Of a stretch of DNA of 12,095 nt, positions 1-5,401 are shown in pieces. The stretch comes from an uncultured Acetatifactor sp. Its GTDB lineage: Bacteria > Bacillota > Clostridia > Lachnospirales > Lachnospiraceae. The notes under the pieces were generated by a model. It was given only the letters and a program-made list of their open reading frames with translations. It made no database searches and had not been told where the DNA came from. The stretch is from positions 1 through 12,095 of the forward strand of contig CANQSE010000036.1 in the NCBI GenBank assembly GCA_947626405.1, written 5' to 3'. Position 1 is the stretch's first letter. Each line of letters begins with the position of its first letter. The translations under genes were made by a program, and so were the position numbers.

Positions 1-198
1 GGTCGGCGCATGAACATCAAAGGCCACCGCAAGATAATCCGGCTTTTCCTCCTCCAGAATTTTAAAAAGTATATTTAAAAAACCGTACACCGCGTTTGTA
101 TGAAGCCCCTGAGAATTACTCAGATCGGGCAGCCCGTAAAACGCTCTGTTCAATATGCTGTGACCGTCTATAAGAACCAGCTTTTTTTCGTCAATCAT
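1..198 (-). CDS. polA: DNA polymerase I, N-terminal fragment of the 5'-nuclease domain (runs off left edge)
   Basis: Only the first 66 codons are inside the window. The translation starts MIDEKKLVLIDGHSILNRAF and continues to a YLAVAFDVHAPT segment. This is the N-terminus of the FEN-like 5'-3' exonuclease domain of family A DNA polymerases. D11 (LIDGH) and D61 (AFDVHAP) match the first two conserved metal-binding acidic residues of that domain. The enzyme fills gaps and removes RNA primers in replication and repair in the cytoplasm. The ATG at 198 is the first possible start, because an in-frame TAA lies nine bases upstream. The AAAAGG ribosome site is only two bases from it, so initiation may be weak or coupled to the upstream gene. 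It follows the zinc-finger gene by 84 bases without an obvious terminator, so the two probably share one transcript. Family membership is clear; the polymerase domain itself cannot be seen here. Confidence 0.9.
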   Translation of the reverse strand, partial: MIDEKKLVLIDGHSILNRAFYGLPDLSNSQGLHTNAVYGFLNILFKILEEEKPDYLAVAFDVHAPT

Positions 199-282
199 AT
201 CCTTTTACAGTCTCCAGTCTGGCGAAACGCCTGAGCTCACCCCGCCGGCCCGCCGGATTTAAAAGAAAAAGCACGGCGCGCA

Positions 283-603
283 TTACAGCAGGATCCAGAG
301 AATACACCCCGCCAGCAGTCCCGCCGCCAGAATTTCAAGAACAAGCCCGACACGCATAAAGGTGTGATGCACCTTTGTCTGCTTCTTAGCCGTCTCAATC
401 CGCTGCCTGAGTTCTTTCTGCAGATCGAAGGCTCCGCCGTCCTCAAGACGAAGCATACCCTCAGTTACCAGGAACTGGATTGACAGTTCTTCCATACAGT
501 CCTCACAGCTTTCAATATGGCCGATGAAGCGCTCAAGATTTTTATAATCCAGCTTATCCGAAATAAATTCGGGAATCAGCCTCTCAACTTCCTTGCAGTC
601 CAT
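283..603 (-). CDS. zf-HC2 (anti-sigma-like zinc finger) membrane protein, 106 aa
   Basis: A short protein with an N-terminal C3-x25-H29-x3-C33-x2-C36 pattern, the zinc-binding layout of ZAS/zf-HC2 anti-sigma domains. A charged linker follows, then one hydrophobic segment at about residues 85-106 ending in CILWILL. The zinc domain should be cytoplasmic and the protein anchored by its C-terminal helix, with almost nothing outside the membrane. The ATG at 603 is preferred over an in-frame ATG at 654. It has an AGGTGG ribosome site at 607-612, and MDCKEVERLIPEF is the usual start of this family, whereas the 17 upstream residues look non-coding. No sigma factor gene is adjacent; the neighbour is polA, 84 bases downstream. 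Family members usually bind and inhibit an ECF sigma factor, but with no partner and no sensor domain here, that role is uncertain. It is expressed from the promoter at 719-747. Confidence 0.85.
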   Translation of the reverse strand: MDCKEVERLIPEFISDKLDYKNLERFIGHIESCEDCMEELSIQFLVTEGMLRLEDGGAFDLQKELRQRIETAKKQTKVHHTFMRVGLVLEILAAGLLAGCILWILL

Positions 604-712
604 ATTCCACCTATACCTCTGCGGTCTGCACGCGGCAATGCCGCGTCTTGTCATTTACCGGTCTGCACGCATAAACCGCAACGATCCGGCCGAACCCTTA
701 CGGTAAACCCAC
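604..712 (-). promoter_or_regulatory. Structured 5' leader of the zf-HC2/polA transcript
   Basis: About 109 bases lie between the predicted transcription start and the zf-HC2 start codon, and they contain several pairings. One is a tight hairpin at 631-645 (CGCGGC, three-base loop, GCCGCG on the minus strand). Another is a 7-bp inverted repeat, TTTACCG at 654-660 against CGGTAAA at 701-707, which could close a loop of about 40 bases. There is also an exact 12-bp direct repeat, CGGTCTGCACGC on the plus strand, at 622-633 and 659-670. No known riboswitch class was recognised. The arrangement could be an attenuator, a protein-binding leader or simply a structured untranslated region. Confidence 0.4.
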
Positions 713-718
713 CTTCTA

Positions 719-747
719 AGTATACACATTTACAGCAAAAAATTCAA
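719..747 (-). promoter_or_regulatory. Sigma-A-type promoter of the zf-HC2/polA operon
   Basis: On the minus strand a TTGAAT -35 box (742-747) is followed by a 17-base spacer and a TATACT -10 box (719-724). The match to the housekeeping consensus is strong. The predicted transcription start is near 712. The -35 box begins three bases downstream of the 24-bp tandem repeats at 751-798, so those repeats occupy the position of an upstream activator or repressor site. Confidence 0.75.
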
Positions 748-750
748 CCG

Positions 751-798
751 TTTCCGAGCCGCACTTTATTCTCATTTCCGAGCTGCACTTTATTCTCA
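751..798. repeat. Tandem 24-bp direct repeat, two copies
   Basis: Two contiguous 24-bp units (751-774 and 775-798) differ at one base (C at 760, T at 784). The plus-strand unit begins TTTCCGAGC and ends GCACTTTATTCTCA. A degenerate third copy of the unit's end, lacking six bases, is part of the repeat at 993-1018. Short, nearly identical repeats at an element boundary resemble the multiple terminal repeats of IS21-type insertion sequences, but this is a resemblance only. They sit immediately upstream of the -35 box of the polA operon promoter. Confidence 0.85.
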
Positions 799-813
799 AT
801 GTATCAGCTCAGC
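793..813. repeat. Left copy of a 21-bp direct repeat flanking the hairpin element
   Basis: The sequence beginning TTCTCAATGTATCAGC recurs exactly at 998-1018. If a 6-base indel is allowed (ACTTTA at 787-792, missing on the right), the match extends to 782-813 against 993-1018. The two copies bracket about 184 bases, including the long hairpin at 830-966. They overlap the last bases of the 24-bp tandem repeats. Confidence 0.85.
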
Positions 814-829
814 TCCTCTGTCGTATTCA

Positions 830-966
830 GCCCGGCAATGTCGATGTTCTCCTGACAGACCGTGCGGGCACGTCGGCACCTGGCGAGGTACTCTCGAGCC
901 TGGTGTCCGTTACGTGCTAAGCCGAGCGAAAGCGCGTCTGACGGGAGAACATCGGCAGTACCGGGC
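830..966. repeat. 137-base long-hairpin element (inverted repeat) in the polA upstream region
   Basis: The outer arms, 830-860 and 936-966, are 31 bases each and match at 26 of 31 positions as an inverted repeat. Two of the mismatches become G-U pairs in RNA. Nested inside is a second stem: GCACGT at 868-873 pairs with ACGTGC at 912-917, then CGG and CACC pair with CCG and GGTG around one bulged base. A GGC/GCC plus GAG/CTC tip closes on a five-base loop near 888-892. No transposase or other convincing ORF is inside. An open frame of about 66 codons runs through it on the minus strand but resembles nothing recognised. Candidates are a mini-transposon (MITE-like) element, an excised insertion-sequence scar or a structured RNA. 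The lack of a terminal T-run argues against a simple terminator. Confidence 0.7.
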
Positions 967-997
967 GTGACTTGCAAGGAAAACGCCAAACTGCTGC

Positions 998-1018
998 TTC
1001 TCAATGTATCAGCTCAGC
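998..1018. repeat. Right copy of the 21-bp direct repeat
   Basis: This is an exact copy of 793-813. It ends five bases before the stop codon (1024-1026) of the metallophosphoesterase gene, so the element boundary abuts that gene. With the six-base gap allowed, the match extends back to 993 (GCTGC followed directly by TTCTCA). Confidence 0.85.
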
Positions 1019-1023
1019 CCTGT

Positions 1024-2340
1024 TTATGGCCATAACGTATACTCGTACTCAGACTCCGGCAGAAGCGTCACCATCGTTGCGCCCCTCTGCTGAGTCATCT
1101 TATCAATTCCGGGATATGCCAGAAAATCAATGGATCTGCCGTAGACCAAATCCACCCCCTGATAGCGAATACCGGCGTCATTTAAATGATCATGCCCGCA
1201 GAAAACGGCTTTTGTGCTCCCAAGCTCTTTTATCACATCAAACAGCCCGCTGTTTTTGTCTGAACATGCGCAGCCCTCCCGACGCTCGCCAAAGAGAAGC
1301 TCCGCCTCGTTTGAACCGCGCAAAAGAGCCTGGTAAGCTTCCTCAAACTCAGGCAGCGGAATATGAAAATAAAGCATTGAGGACACCGTTTTCCCCTCTC
1401 TGGCGTTAAGCTCCTCCACCGTGCTTTTATACCATTCGATCTGGTCGGAGTGAATACAATCGTAGTCATTTATTTTATTTGAAGCATAATCATTGGAGTC
1501 AAGCAAAAAAAGCGCCTGATTCAGGCTTCCGTCCGCGTTTCGCACCTCAATGAGATTGTTGTACCGTCCGTAAACGTCAGGCTGTATACGTGAAAAGAGC
1601 AGACATCCCCCAAGATCAAACGTGTAGTAATCCAGTATGTTATTCAGCTCGTCGGCAGTATACTGCGCCACAAGCTCCGTCTCGTGGTTGCCGTAGACAA
1701 ACGCCCACGGAATCCCTATGCGCTGCATAAAGTCGCAGAGATAGACAAGCGGAGTCCTGTTATCCGTGCTCAAAGACTCAAAGGGAAGCGGAAATACAAG
1801 ATCCCCGGTAATAATTATCAGATCCGGACGCATCTGTCTCACGATTTCATAAATGCAGTGAAACGCCGCGTAATCCTGCCTGTACGTAGAGATTGTCCCG
1901 CCGATATGTATGTCCGTAAGCTGCAGGACCTTAAGGGTATCGTTTTGCGTATTGATAATAAACCGTCCGTCGGCTTCGTGCTCAATCGAGAGAATATTTT
2001 CCGATTCATTCTCCAGCATGAAGGTCAGATATGGATATAGCGGGAGAGAATAACTGTCCCGCCATACAATCAGTCCGATTAAAACCGCAAGGCAGGAAAT
2101 AATCTGGACTGTCATCCTTATTCGCATATTGATTTTGCTTCGTTTCTTTTTGGACAAAGGAAGCAGTATCACAAGTCTCAGGACATAGAAAACAACCGCT
2201 GCCGGCAGTATAAAAAAATACCGGAGCCAGTCTTTCAGCACAAAAACAGATACGGCGTAAAGCGCCGCCGCGGCTGTAAACCAAATCAGGGCAAAAAGCC
2301 ATTCCCTGCGCTTTGAGGTATTTTTGTCTTTTTTATCCAT
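1024..2340 (-). CDS. Membrane-anchored metallophosphoesterase (calcineurin-like phosphatase), 438 aa
   Basis: The N-terminal 95 residues contain three hydrophobic segments (about 14-35, 41-62 and 77-93). A calcineurin-like phosphoesterase domain follows. Its two-metal motifs are all present: D143-I-H145 (LTDIHIGG), G179-D180, G217-N-H-E220, H326 (YFHIPLPE) and G382-H-D-H385. A CACSDKNSGLF stretch at 357-367 resembles the C-terminal motif of the DCR2-type branch of this superfamily. The catalytic domain would follow the third membrane segment; whether it faces the cytoplasm or outside cannot be settled by eye. The substrate is unknown; phosphomonoesters or diesters of nucleotides, lipids or cell-wall precursors are all possible. 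The gene starts five bases after the aldolase-domain gene stops, so it is probably co-transcribed from the promoter at 3387-3415. The ribosome site is weak (AGGA about 11 bases away), consistent with translational coupling. Confidence 0.88.
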   Translation of the reverse strand: MDKKDKNTSKRREWLFALIWFTAAAALYAVSVFVLKDWLRYFFILPAAVVFYVLRLVILLPLSKKKRSKINMRIRMTVQIISCLAVLIGLIVWRDSYSLPLYPYLTFMLENESENILSIEHEADGRFIINTQNDTLKVLQLTDIHIGGTISTYRQDYAAFHCIYEIVRQMRPDLIIITGDLVFPLPFESLSTDNRTPLVYLCDFMQRIGIPWAFVYGNHETELVAQYTADELNNILDYYTFDLGGCLLFSRIQPDVYGRYNNLIEVRNADGSLNQALFLLDSNDYASNKINDYDCIHSDQIEWYKSTVEELNAREGKTVSSMLYFHIPLPEFEEAYQALLRGSNEAELLFGERREGCACSDKNSGLFDVIKELGSTKAVFCGHDHLNDAGIRYQGVDLVYGRSIDFLAYPGIDKMTQQRGATMVTLLPESEYEYTLWP

Positions 2341-2345
2341 GGCAA

Positions 2346-3323
2346 TCAGTCCTGGGCTACTACCTCTCTGTAAAATTCAGTGTAATCCGTGCGCTTATCC
2401 TTTGTGAACTGAATTGCGGTCCTGGGGTGCTGGTTGAGCAGACCTGTCATAAGATACTGAAGATCGTAACCCCACACGGTTCCCTCCGCTTTCAGCTTGT
2501 TGATATGCTCGTCGATAAACTGAATTGCCGGATATACGTTGTACTTGGGATTTCTCAAAAATCCAAGCAAAAGCTCCATCGCGCAGTTCCCGGCGCCTCT
2601 GCCCATGGAGGAATACGTGGCGTCAAGCCAGTCCACGCCGTCGCCAACCGCCTCGATGGTGTTGGCAAACGCAAGCTGCTGATTGTTGTGCGCATGGATT
2701 CCAACCTTTTTGTTATATTTTGCGGCCATATTCAGATACAGATCGGCAAGGCGCGCGATCTGCTCCGGATACATGGCTCCATAGCTGTCCACGATATAAA
2801 ATACATCCACAGGAGCCTGTCCAAGCATGTCGAGAGCCGCTCTCAGATCCCCCTCCTGTGCATTGGATATTGCCATGATATTACAGCTTACCTCGTACCC
2901 CTTGTTTGCCGCGTCCTCAATCATATCCACCGCCGCGGGAATCGTGTTAAGGTATGTCGCCACACGGATCAGATCTATTGGGCTGTCGTTCCTGTTAATG
3001 ATATCGGTTTTGTAATCCGTCCGCCCCACATCGGCCATGACCGCGATTTTCAAATCAGTGTTATTATCCCCGACAATGGCGCGTATGTCCTCGTCATTGC
3101 TGAATTTCCACTTTCCGAATTTGTTGACGTCAAACATTTCCTTAGACGCTTTATAGCCAAACTCCATGTAGTCCACGCCGGCCTTTATATTCGTAAGATA
3201 CAAAGCCCTGACAAATTCGTCCGTAAAATAAAAGTCATTTACAAGTCCGCCGTCTCTCAGAGTGGCGTCCACTACCCTAACGCCCGGTCGATATGCCATC
3301 AGATTCGATATCTCCTTCATCAT
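2346..3323 (-). CDS. DRE-TIM metallolyase / aldolase catalytic domain protein, 325 aa
   Basis: The fold is indicated by the opening motif VVDATLRDGG (D19, R23, D24), the metal-binding H210-A-H212-N strand and a GRGAGN loop at 241-246. These are hallmarks of the HMG-CoA lyase-like TIM barrels, which also include 4-hydroxy-2-oxovalerate aldolase, isopropylmalate synthase and related enzymes. The protein consists of the catalytic barrel plus a short C-terminal extension. It lacks the longer communication or regulatory domains of DmpG and LeuA, so the substrate is not predictable; an oxo-acid aldol cleavage or condensation with a divalent metal is likely. Two adjacent ATGs exist. The second, at 3320, is better spaced from the GAGG ribosome site, giving 324 residues. 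It has its own promoter and is followed after five bases by the metallophosphoesterase gene. A cytoplasmic location is expected. Confidence 0.85.
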   Translation of the reverse strand: MMKEISNLMAYRPGVRVVDATLRDGGLVNDFYFTDEFVRALYLTNIKAGVDYMEFGYKASKEMFDVNKFGKWKFSNDEDIRAIVGDNNTDLKIAVMADVGRTDYKTDIINRNDSPIDLIRVATYLNTIPAAVDMIEDAANKGYEVSCNIMAISNAQEGDLRAALDMLGQAPVDVFYIVDSYGAMYPEQIARLADLYLNMAAKYNKKVGIHAHNNQQLAFANTIEAVGDGVDWLDATYSSMGRGAGNCAMELLLGFLRNPKYNVYPAIQFIDEHINKLKAEGTVWGYDLQYLMTGLLNQHPRTAIQFTKDKRTDYTEFYREVVAQD

Positions 3324-3336
3324 TTCCTCACATTCT

Positions 3337-3378
3337 GCCGCTTAAACGGCCCGTAAAATAATTTCAGTCCCTTGGGAC
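3337..3378 (-). promoter_or_regulatory. Leader palindromes of the aldolase-domain operon
   Basis: Two inverted repeats lie between the predicted transcription start (about 3380) and the gene. GTCCC-TT-GGGAC occupies 3367-3378, at about +2 to +13, where a repressor bound to the DNA would block initiation. GCCG-six bases-CGGC occupies 3337-3350, about 15 bases before the start codon. Neither has a T-run, so they are not classical terminators. An operator role is inferred from position only. Confidence 0.4.
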
Positions 3379-3386
3379 CATTATTG

Positions 3387-3415
3387 ATTTTAGCAGTTTA
3401 AAGTGAGAAAGTCAA
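3387..3415 (-). promoter_or_regulatory. Sigma-A-type promoter of the aldolase-domain / metallophosphoesterase operon
   Basis: On the minus strand, TTGACT (3410-3415), a 17-base spacer and TAAAAT (3387-3392) match the housekeeping consensus well. It lies 64 bases upstream of the coding start in an AT-rich intergenic stretch and separates this operon from the tRNA gene. Confidence 0.78.
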
Positions 3416-3436
3416 CAAAAATAATTTGTAAAGCGG

Positions 3437-3454
3437 GATACACGTGATACACGT
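3437..3454. repeat. Two tandem GATACACGT 9-mers upstream of the aldolase promoter
   Basis: GATACACGT occurs twice back to back. The overlap also creates a 13-base palindrome, ACGTG-ATA-CACGT (3442-3454). The site lies about 22 bases upstream of the -35 box, a position suited to an activator or repressor. It could instead be chance in a short AT-rich spacer. No regulator family was recognised. Confidence 0.4.
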
Positions 3455-3536
3455 AAAAGCGTTTCAGATAAAAGCCGTTTTGAACGATTAAACTGATAAT
3501 TTCCTGAAAAAATCCGTAAGAATATTCCAATTTAAA

Positions 3537-3619
3537 TGCCGGCAGCGGGACTTGAACCCGCACGTGGTTGCCCACAACAGATTTTGAGTCTGCCTCGTCT
3601 GCCATTCCGACACGCCGGC
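3537..3619 (-). tRNA. tRNA-Leu (anticodon CAA)
   Basis: An 83-base class II tRNA. The acceptor stem GCCGGCG pairs with TGCCGGC, followed by discriminator A; CCA is not encoded. The anticodon stem GCAGA/TCTGT encloses the loop CTCAAAA, placing CAA at 3584-3586, which reads the UUG leucine codon. A long variable arm (TGTGGGCAACCACG region) is typical of tRNA-Leu, and the T-arm has GGTTCAAGTCC. It is transcribed from the promoter at 3649-3677. No clear intrinsic terminator follows it. No second copy of its 3' end was seen in the window, so there is no sign of an element integrated at this tRNA. Confidence 0.95.
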
Positions 3620-3622
3620 TTT

Positions 3623-3640
3623 TTGCAGGATTTCCTGCAA
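3623..3640 (-). promoter_or_regulatory. Perfect hairpin in the tRNA-Leu 5' leader
   Basis: TTGCAGGA-two bases-TCCTGCAA forms an 8-bp perfect stem ending three bases before the mature tRNA 5' end and starting about two bases after the predicted transcription start. It could guide leader processing by RNase P or act as an operator. It has no T-run on either side, so it is not a terminator. Confidence 0.5.
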
Positions 3641-3648
3641 CAAACTAT

Positions 3649-3677
3649 ATTTTATCACATAAACAGGTGCCTGACAA
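3649..3677 (-). promoter_or_regulatory. Sigma-A-type promoter of tRNA-Leu
   Basis: On the minus strand, TTGTCA (3672-3677), a 17-base spacer and TAAAAT (3649-3654) form a near-consensus promoter 29 bases upstream of the mature tRNA. It lies 53 bases after the stop of the preceding membrane-protein gene, and no strong terminator separates them. Confidence 0.75.
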
Positions 3678-3730
3678 GGGAAATTCCATAAATTATGCAG
3701 TATTCCCTGACATTTTTTGTAACAGTTCCA

Positions 3731-5383
3731 TCATTTCAGCCGGAAGCCATCCTTTAAACCGTTCCCCCGTAATTCTATTTTCTGCAGCACTGACACATCG
3801 CAGGCAGGAAAATAATCATATCCCGAAAGGTAGTTAGTGGTGTATATCTCGACGCCATCTATATTGTTTACGGTAAGATCATAGGAACCATAGTCCTCCT
3901 GCCAGATATAGCACTGGCTCAGATAGCTGGAACATACAAAACCGACACAGCCCCAAAGCTTATATATTCCATATAAAATGATAAAGCAGTAAGCCAGCCT
4001 GCATAATATTTTAGTGTCCTTAAGCAATCGTCCGACAAGCAATGTGACAAGCAACAATGTATAAGCATAACCGTATCGAAACATCGGGGCGGTAAACTGC
4101 CAGTATAAGTACGAGCAGGTCAGGGTCAAAAAGACCAGCAGCGTATCAAGTTCTTCCCATTTTTTCTTCAAAAACGTCCGTATTCCCATGCCCGCAAACA
4201 CCACACAGGACAAAACATCACCGAGAATAATCAGCTTTTCCGTAGCGCTCAGCCCCGCAAACCAATGGGGGAACCACTGCTGCGGGCCGGCATAATACTG
4301 CTCTGAATCCTGTACATCTTTTGCCCACATCTTGATTAACAGCGCATCCTTCTTGATCTCATCTACATTTGTCATTTTCCAGTCAAACGAAAACAGATCC
4401 AGAGCCGGAAAAGGATACAGGAGCCAGCCGGATATGATAACGGTCCTGCTAATCCACGGAACTGCCACGAGAAGCCCCATGGTCAGATAACAAACAATTT
4501 CCTTCCACTTTTTTCTGCGCAGCAGCATGAAAGCCGGTTTAATAAGAAGTATCAGGATCAGCCCTGCCGTCAGCTTCAGAGTCAGCGCAAAAACGCCCAT
4601 GACACAGAGCAGGGAATACGGAGCGATCTCATTCCCTTCCGACGGGTTTTCCAGGCAGTCAAGCCATTTTATTATGATGAAGAAAAGAACGAGCATGGTG
4701 GCATAATCCGAAGACGGCGCCACAATTTCGTCCGAGATCAGCGTAAGATAATAAACCGCTGCGCACCGTGCAAAATCAGACAGAAGCATTTTCCTTCTCT
4801 GAAAACACTTTCCCAGATTCAAAAGTTCCAGACATAACGTAAACGCCATCAGGCCGTTGACAGCATGCATGGAATGTCCCAGAAGAAACTTCATGCTGTA
4901 GAGTGCTGACAGCGCAAACAGAGCACTGTTGTACGCGAAACGGCAATGAAGGTTGCCAAGTCCCTTCACAACGCCGTATTCCTCTATCCATCGAATACTC
5001 TGCGCATGATACAAATCCGTATCCGGAACCATGTAGCCTCTGGATGTAAAATAACACCACGCCACAAACAGAACTCCAATCAGTATCTTCCGTCCGGCAG
5101 ATATCCGAAAAGCCGTTCTGAGGAAATCAAACATCTGCCTGTGCCATAACATAATCGCCGCGGCGCAAAACAGAATCATTATGATATTGGCCTCCACGTT
5201 CACACGGTAAAACAAGCTGAATATTTGGGCGTAACAGGCAGCAATCGCAAATCCCGCGAACAAAATTGTGTCCAGGCGCTTAAAACAATAATTCAAAAAT
5301 TTGGCGGAAAATCTGGAGAACGCAAATCCCATGCAGAACAATGTAATCAGCATATAGCCCCAGTTTAAAAGAATCGAAAGCAT
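3731..5383 (-). CDS. LIC_10190-like multi-pass membrane protein (GT-C glycosyltransferase-like), 550 aa
   Basis: A hydrophobic protein with roughly ten or more predicted membrane helices (for example 4-22, 38-58, 65-80, 100-113, 228-240, 257-287, 297-318, 385-403, 413-430, 438-452 and 459-482). After the fourth helix it carries the acidic motif D121-T-D123-x-x-H126 and a WIEEYGVVKGLGNLHCRFAY stretch. This motif and stretch match my recollection of the LIC_10190 membrane family, and the layout resembles GT-C glycosyltransferases, where an acidic pair in the first external loop is catalytic. It may transfer a sugar from a lipid-linked donor to a surface glycan; this is inference. The ATG at 5383 has an AGGAGG site at 5390-5395 with a six-base gap. 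It starts 18 bases after the S66 peptidase gene and is the last gene of that unit. Confidence 0.65.
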   Translation of the reverse strand: MLSILLNWGYMLITLFCMGFAFSRFSAKFLNYCFKRLDTILFAGFAIAACYAQIFSLFYRVNVEANIIMILFCAAAIMLWHRQMFDFLRTAFRISAGRKILIGVLFVAWCYFTSRGYMVPDTDLYHAQSIRWIEEYGVVKGLGNLHCRFAYNSALFALSALYSMKFLLGHSMHAVNGLMAFTLCLELLNLGKCFQRRKMLLSDFARCAAVYYLTLISDEIVAPSSDYATMLVLFFIIIKWLDCLENPSEGNEIAPYSLLCVMGVFALTLKLTAGLILILLIKPAFMLLRRKKWKEIVCYLTMGLLVAVPWISRTVIISGWLLYPFPALDLFSFDWKMTNVDEIKKDALLIKMWAKDVQDSEQYYAGPQQWFPHWFAGLSATEKLIILGDVLSCVVFAGMGIRTFLKKKWEELDTLLVFLTLTCSYLYWQFTAPMFRYGYAYTLLLVTLLVGRLLKDTKILCRLAYCFIILYGIYKLWGCVGFVCSSYLSQCYIWQEDYGSYDLTVNNIDGVEIYTTNYLSGYDYFPACDVSVLQKIELRGNGLKDGFRLK

Positions 5384-5401
5384 TACTGCCCTCCTATTTA
5401 T

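Noticed and set aside
199..282. Terminator between zf-HC2 and polA (GGCG-TTT-CGCC hairpin)
   Set aside because: The stem is only four base pairs and is not followed by a T-run, so it probably does not separate the two genes.
652..654. ATG at 654 as the start of the zf-HC2 protein
   Set aside because: The extra 17 residues (MTRRGIAACRPQRYRWN) overlap the leader hairpin and do not resemble the family; the ATG at 603 has a better ribosome site and gives the expected MDCKEVERL start.
830..966. Group II intron or known riboswitch
   Set aside because: No domain V-like motif, no intron-encoded protein and no recognisable ligand-binding core was seen.
804..1004. Minus-strand open frame of 66 codons through the hairpin element
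   Set aside because: It needs a TTG start with no good ribosome site, runs through the long inverted repeat and ends in the direct repeat. The peptide is Arg/Ala-rich and matches nothing I know. Probably fortuitous, though an insertion-sequence remnant cannot be excluded.
2313..3356. Long plus-strand open frame (347 codons) opposite the aldolase-domain gene
   Set aside because: Antisense shadow of a gene with clear family motifs on the minus strand; composition is His/Arg/Ile-rich without recognisable domains.
3537..3619. tRNA-Leu as an integration site for a mobile element
   Set aside because: No integrase gene and no second copy of the tRNA 3' end is visible on either side.
3623..3640. 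Intrinsic terminator at the perfect hairpin
   Set aside because: No T-run follows on either strand, and it lies just downstream of a strong promoter.
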